Of a DNA stretch of 8,307 nucleotides, positions 7,068-8,307 are shown one piece after another (within the stretch, counting starts at the first letter, position 1; every line of letters starts with the position of its first letter). Position numbers and translations under genes: made by a program. The notes beneath the pieces were generated by a model that was not told the DNA's origin, did not search any database, and saw only the letters and a list, made by a program, of their open reading frames with translations. Location: the NCBI GenBank assembly GCA_900766555.1, contig CAAFVR010000020.1:1-8307 (forward strand), given 5' to 3'. The DNA is from Helicobacteraceae bacterium. Lineage in GTDB: Bacteria; Campylobacterota; Campylobacteria; Campylobacterales; Helicobacteraceae.

Positions 7068-8307
7068 ATGAGATCACATAAGAGCTTAATAAAGCTTCTT
7101 TTGATACTTCAAGGGCTCGATATCGCGGCCGCTGGGACTGTCAGATCTGATGTGAGCTATCAATATTATCGCGACCTAGCCGAAAATAAGGGCCAATTCA
7201 CGCCCGGGGCTAGGGATATAAAAATATATAAAAAAGATGGCACTTTACTTGATAATGCATTTGATAAAGCGCCAGTGCCCAGCTTTGCTGGCGTTGATAG
7301 AAATGGCATAGCTACGCTAGTTGGCGATCAATACACAATTTCAGTTGCGCATAATGTCGGCTATAAAGAAGTGCAATTTGGCAGAGAGGGCTATAATCCA
7401 GATTATACCTGGGATGGCAGCACTGGAAATACGCGCTATAAATACAGCATTGTAAATCGTCATAATGTGGATAAAAATACCGTCCGCCAGCGCGATAAAT
7501 GGACAAAGGGCGATCCAAATGCGCCATATCATAGCCGCGATTATCATAATCCAAGATTAAATAAATTTGTAACTGAAGCTGCACCTTTTGAAATACCAGA
7601 TCTTGGCACGCCAAAACATAATGCTGATAAAAAAGAGACAGATTGGCTCAAAAAGCGCCGAAATGGCAATGTTTTTGTCAAAAATATAGATAAATATGTA
7701 GACATTATCCGGATCGGATCTGGCACGCAGCAAATTGCTAAAACTAATCGCAATGTTAATAACGGCCGCCAAACACTAAGGGGCGCTTATAGCTATTTAA
7801 CAGCGGGCGATTCGATGGCAGCTGGCGGGCGCGATTATGGCTGGATAGATGGCGGCTATACATATTATGACAATAGCTCAAGATATGGCCAGTTAAAAAT
7901 TGGCGTAAATGGCGGTGATTCTGGCTCGCCGCTATTAGCTTATGACAAAGATTTAAATAAATGGATCGTAATTGGCGTGCTAGTTGTGGGTAATAATCAT
8001 GGCGGTGCGAGCTGGAATGTGGCAAGGCGCGATTATTTGGACAAAATAGTAGAAAATGATTTCGTAAAAGATAACGAAATGAAGATATTTAATATCACGA
8101 AATCTAATAATGGCAATGATTATATTTTTAAGCTAAATCAGCCGGATAATAAATCGCCGGATAATAAATCAAAGAAAAAGATTGACCCAGACACTGGCAA
8201 AAACATCCGCTTTAGCGGATCTGGCACATTGACATTGGAAAATAATATTAATCAATATGCGGGTGGATTATATTTTGATGGAAATTACACAGTTAAAGGC
8301 AAGAGCG
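7068..8307 (+). CDS. Peptidase family S6 autotransporter (IgA1-protease/SPATE type), 3' end cut off
   Basis: This is a secreted serine endopeptidase carried by its own autotransporter; 413 codons are visible and the rest lies beyond the window. Residues 1-22 are a short signal peptide ending AAA, without the long extended N-terminus of many SPATEs. The mature start, VRSDVSYQYYRDLAENKG, closely follows the neisserial IgA1 protease (VRDDVDYQ-x3-DFAENKG). The chymotrypsin-like domain carries the triad H95 (SVAHN), D158 (RDYHNPRLNKFVTE) and S285 (GGDSGSP), so it should be active. The IRIGSG motif near 215-220 is also typical. From about residue 385, LENNINQYAGGLYFDGNYTV marks the start of the S6 beta-helix stalk. 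The beta-barrel expected at the C-terminus is not seen. The visible part contains no cysteine, unlike the other autotransporter here. The substrate cannot be told from sequence: S6 members cut IgA1, mucins, spectrin or other host proteins. Confidence 0.96.
   Translation, partial: MRSHKSLIKLLLILQGLDIAAAGTVRSDVSYQYYRDLAENKGQFTPGARDIKIYKKDGTLLDNAFDKAPVPSFAGVDRNGIATLVGDQYTISVAHNVGYKEVQFGREGYNPDYTWDGSTGNTRYKYSIVNRHNVDKNTVRQRDKWTKGDPNAPYHSRDYHNPRLNKFVTEAAPFEIPDLGTPKHNADKKETDWLKKRRNGNVFVKNIDKYVDIIRIGSGTQQIAKTNRNVNNGRQTLRGAYSYLTAGDSMAAGGRDYGWIDGGYTYYDNSSRYGQLKIGVNGGDSGSPLLAYDKDLNKWIVIGVLVVGNNHGGASWNVARRDYLDKIVENDFVKDNEMKIFNITKSNNGNDYIFKLNQPDNKSPDNKSKKKIDPDTGKNIRFSGSGTLTLENNINQYAGGLYFDGNYTVKGKS
8141..8170. 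repeat. 15-bp perfect tandem duplication in the S6 protease gene
   Basis: GCCGGATAATAAATC occurs twice head to tail (8141-8155, 8156-8170) and encodes PDNKS-PDNKS. It lies in a hydrophilic loop between the protease domain and the beta-helix stalk. The unit is five codons, so copy-number change would alter loop length without breaking the frame. Confidence 0.9.

Noticed and set aside
7087..7132. Cluster of HindIII, EcoRV and NotI-like sites, as in a cloning polylinker
   Set aside because: The sites lie in frame within the signal peptide of the S6 protease, which joins smoothly to a typical mature N-terminus; another NotI site occurs in nrdA. Vector contamination is unlikely.
7312..8025. Several minus-strand open frames opposite the S6 protease
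   Set aside because: They lie opposite a confidently identified catalytic domain, overlap one another in different frames and show no protein family features.

Overview
The window looks like chromosomal DNA from a Campylobacterota bacterium, most likely a Helicobacter species. The reasons are an AT-rich sequence with GC-richer codons such as GGC and GCG, a class I NrdA of the Helicobacter/Campylobacter type, a nitroreductase resembling Helicobacter pylori FrxA, and an autotransporter of a style common in that genus. The genus is inferred from remembered families, not from a search. All four genes lie on the + strand.

Layout. Bases 1-278 are non-coding and carry a G-run, a 12-bp palindrome and a probable promoter. 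Bases 279-3671 encode a 1130-residue classical (type Va) autotransporter. It has a signal peptide, a degenerate beta-solenoid passenger, a pertactin-like junction region and a C-terminal beta-barrel ending in Phe. Its passenger has 22 cysteines and the barrel has none, which is unusual for this secretion route. Bases 3672-3955 are an intergenic stretch of different composition, with a hairpin and open frames on both strands that lack starts. Bases 3956-4594 encode an FMN nitroreductase, and 9 bp later (4604-7024) comes nrdA, the catalytic subunit of class I ribonucleotide reductase; the two are probably co-transcribed. After a 43-bp gap with its own -10 box and Shine-Dalgarno site, a second autotransporter starts at 7068 and runs off the window end. 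It is a peptidase family S6 (IgA1-protease/SPATE-type) serine protease with the complete His-Asp-Ser triad visible.

How the parts fit. Two secreted surface proteins, a cysteine-rich putative adhesin or surface protein and an S6 endopeptidase, bracket a short housekeeping/redox operon. Nothing shows that the four genes act in one pathway. The most unusual signal is the set of short Ser/Cys (and His) rich loop segments. They interrupt the autotransporter passenger at several points, and a similar one (H-C-x4-H-x3-C-x-C) sits in NrdA between the radical cysteine and its redox partner. These could be metal-binding or disulfide-bearing loops, and I know of no description of them. No RNA genes, CRISPR arrays, insertion sequences or clear terminators were found.
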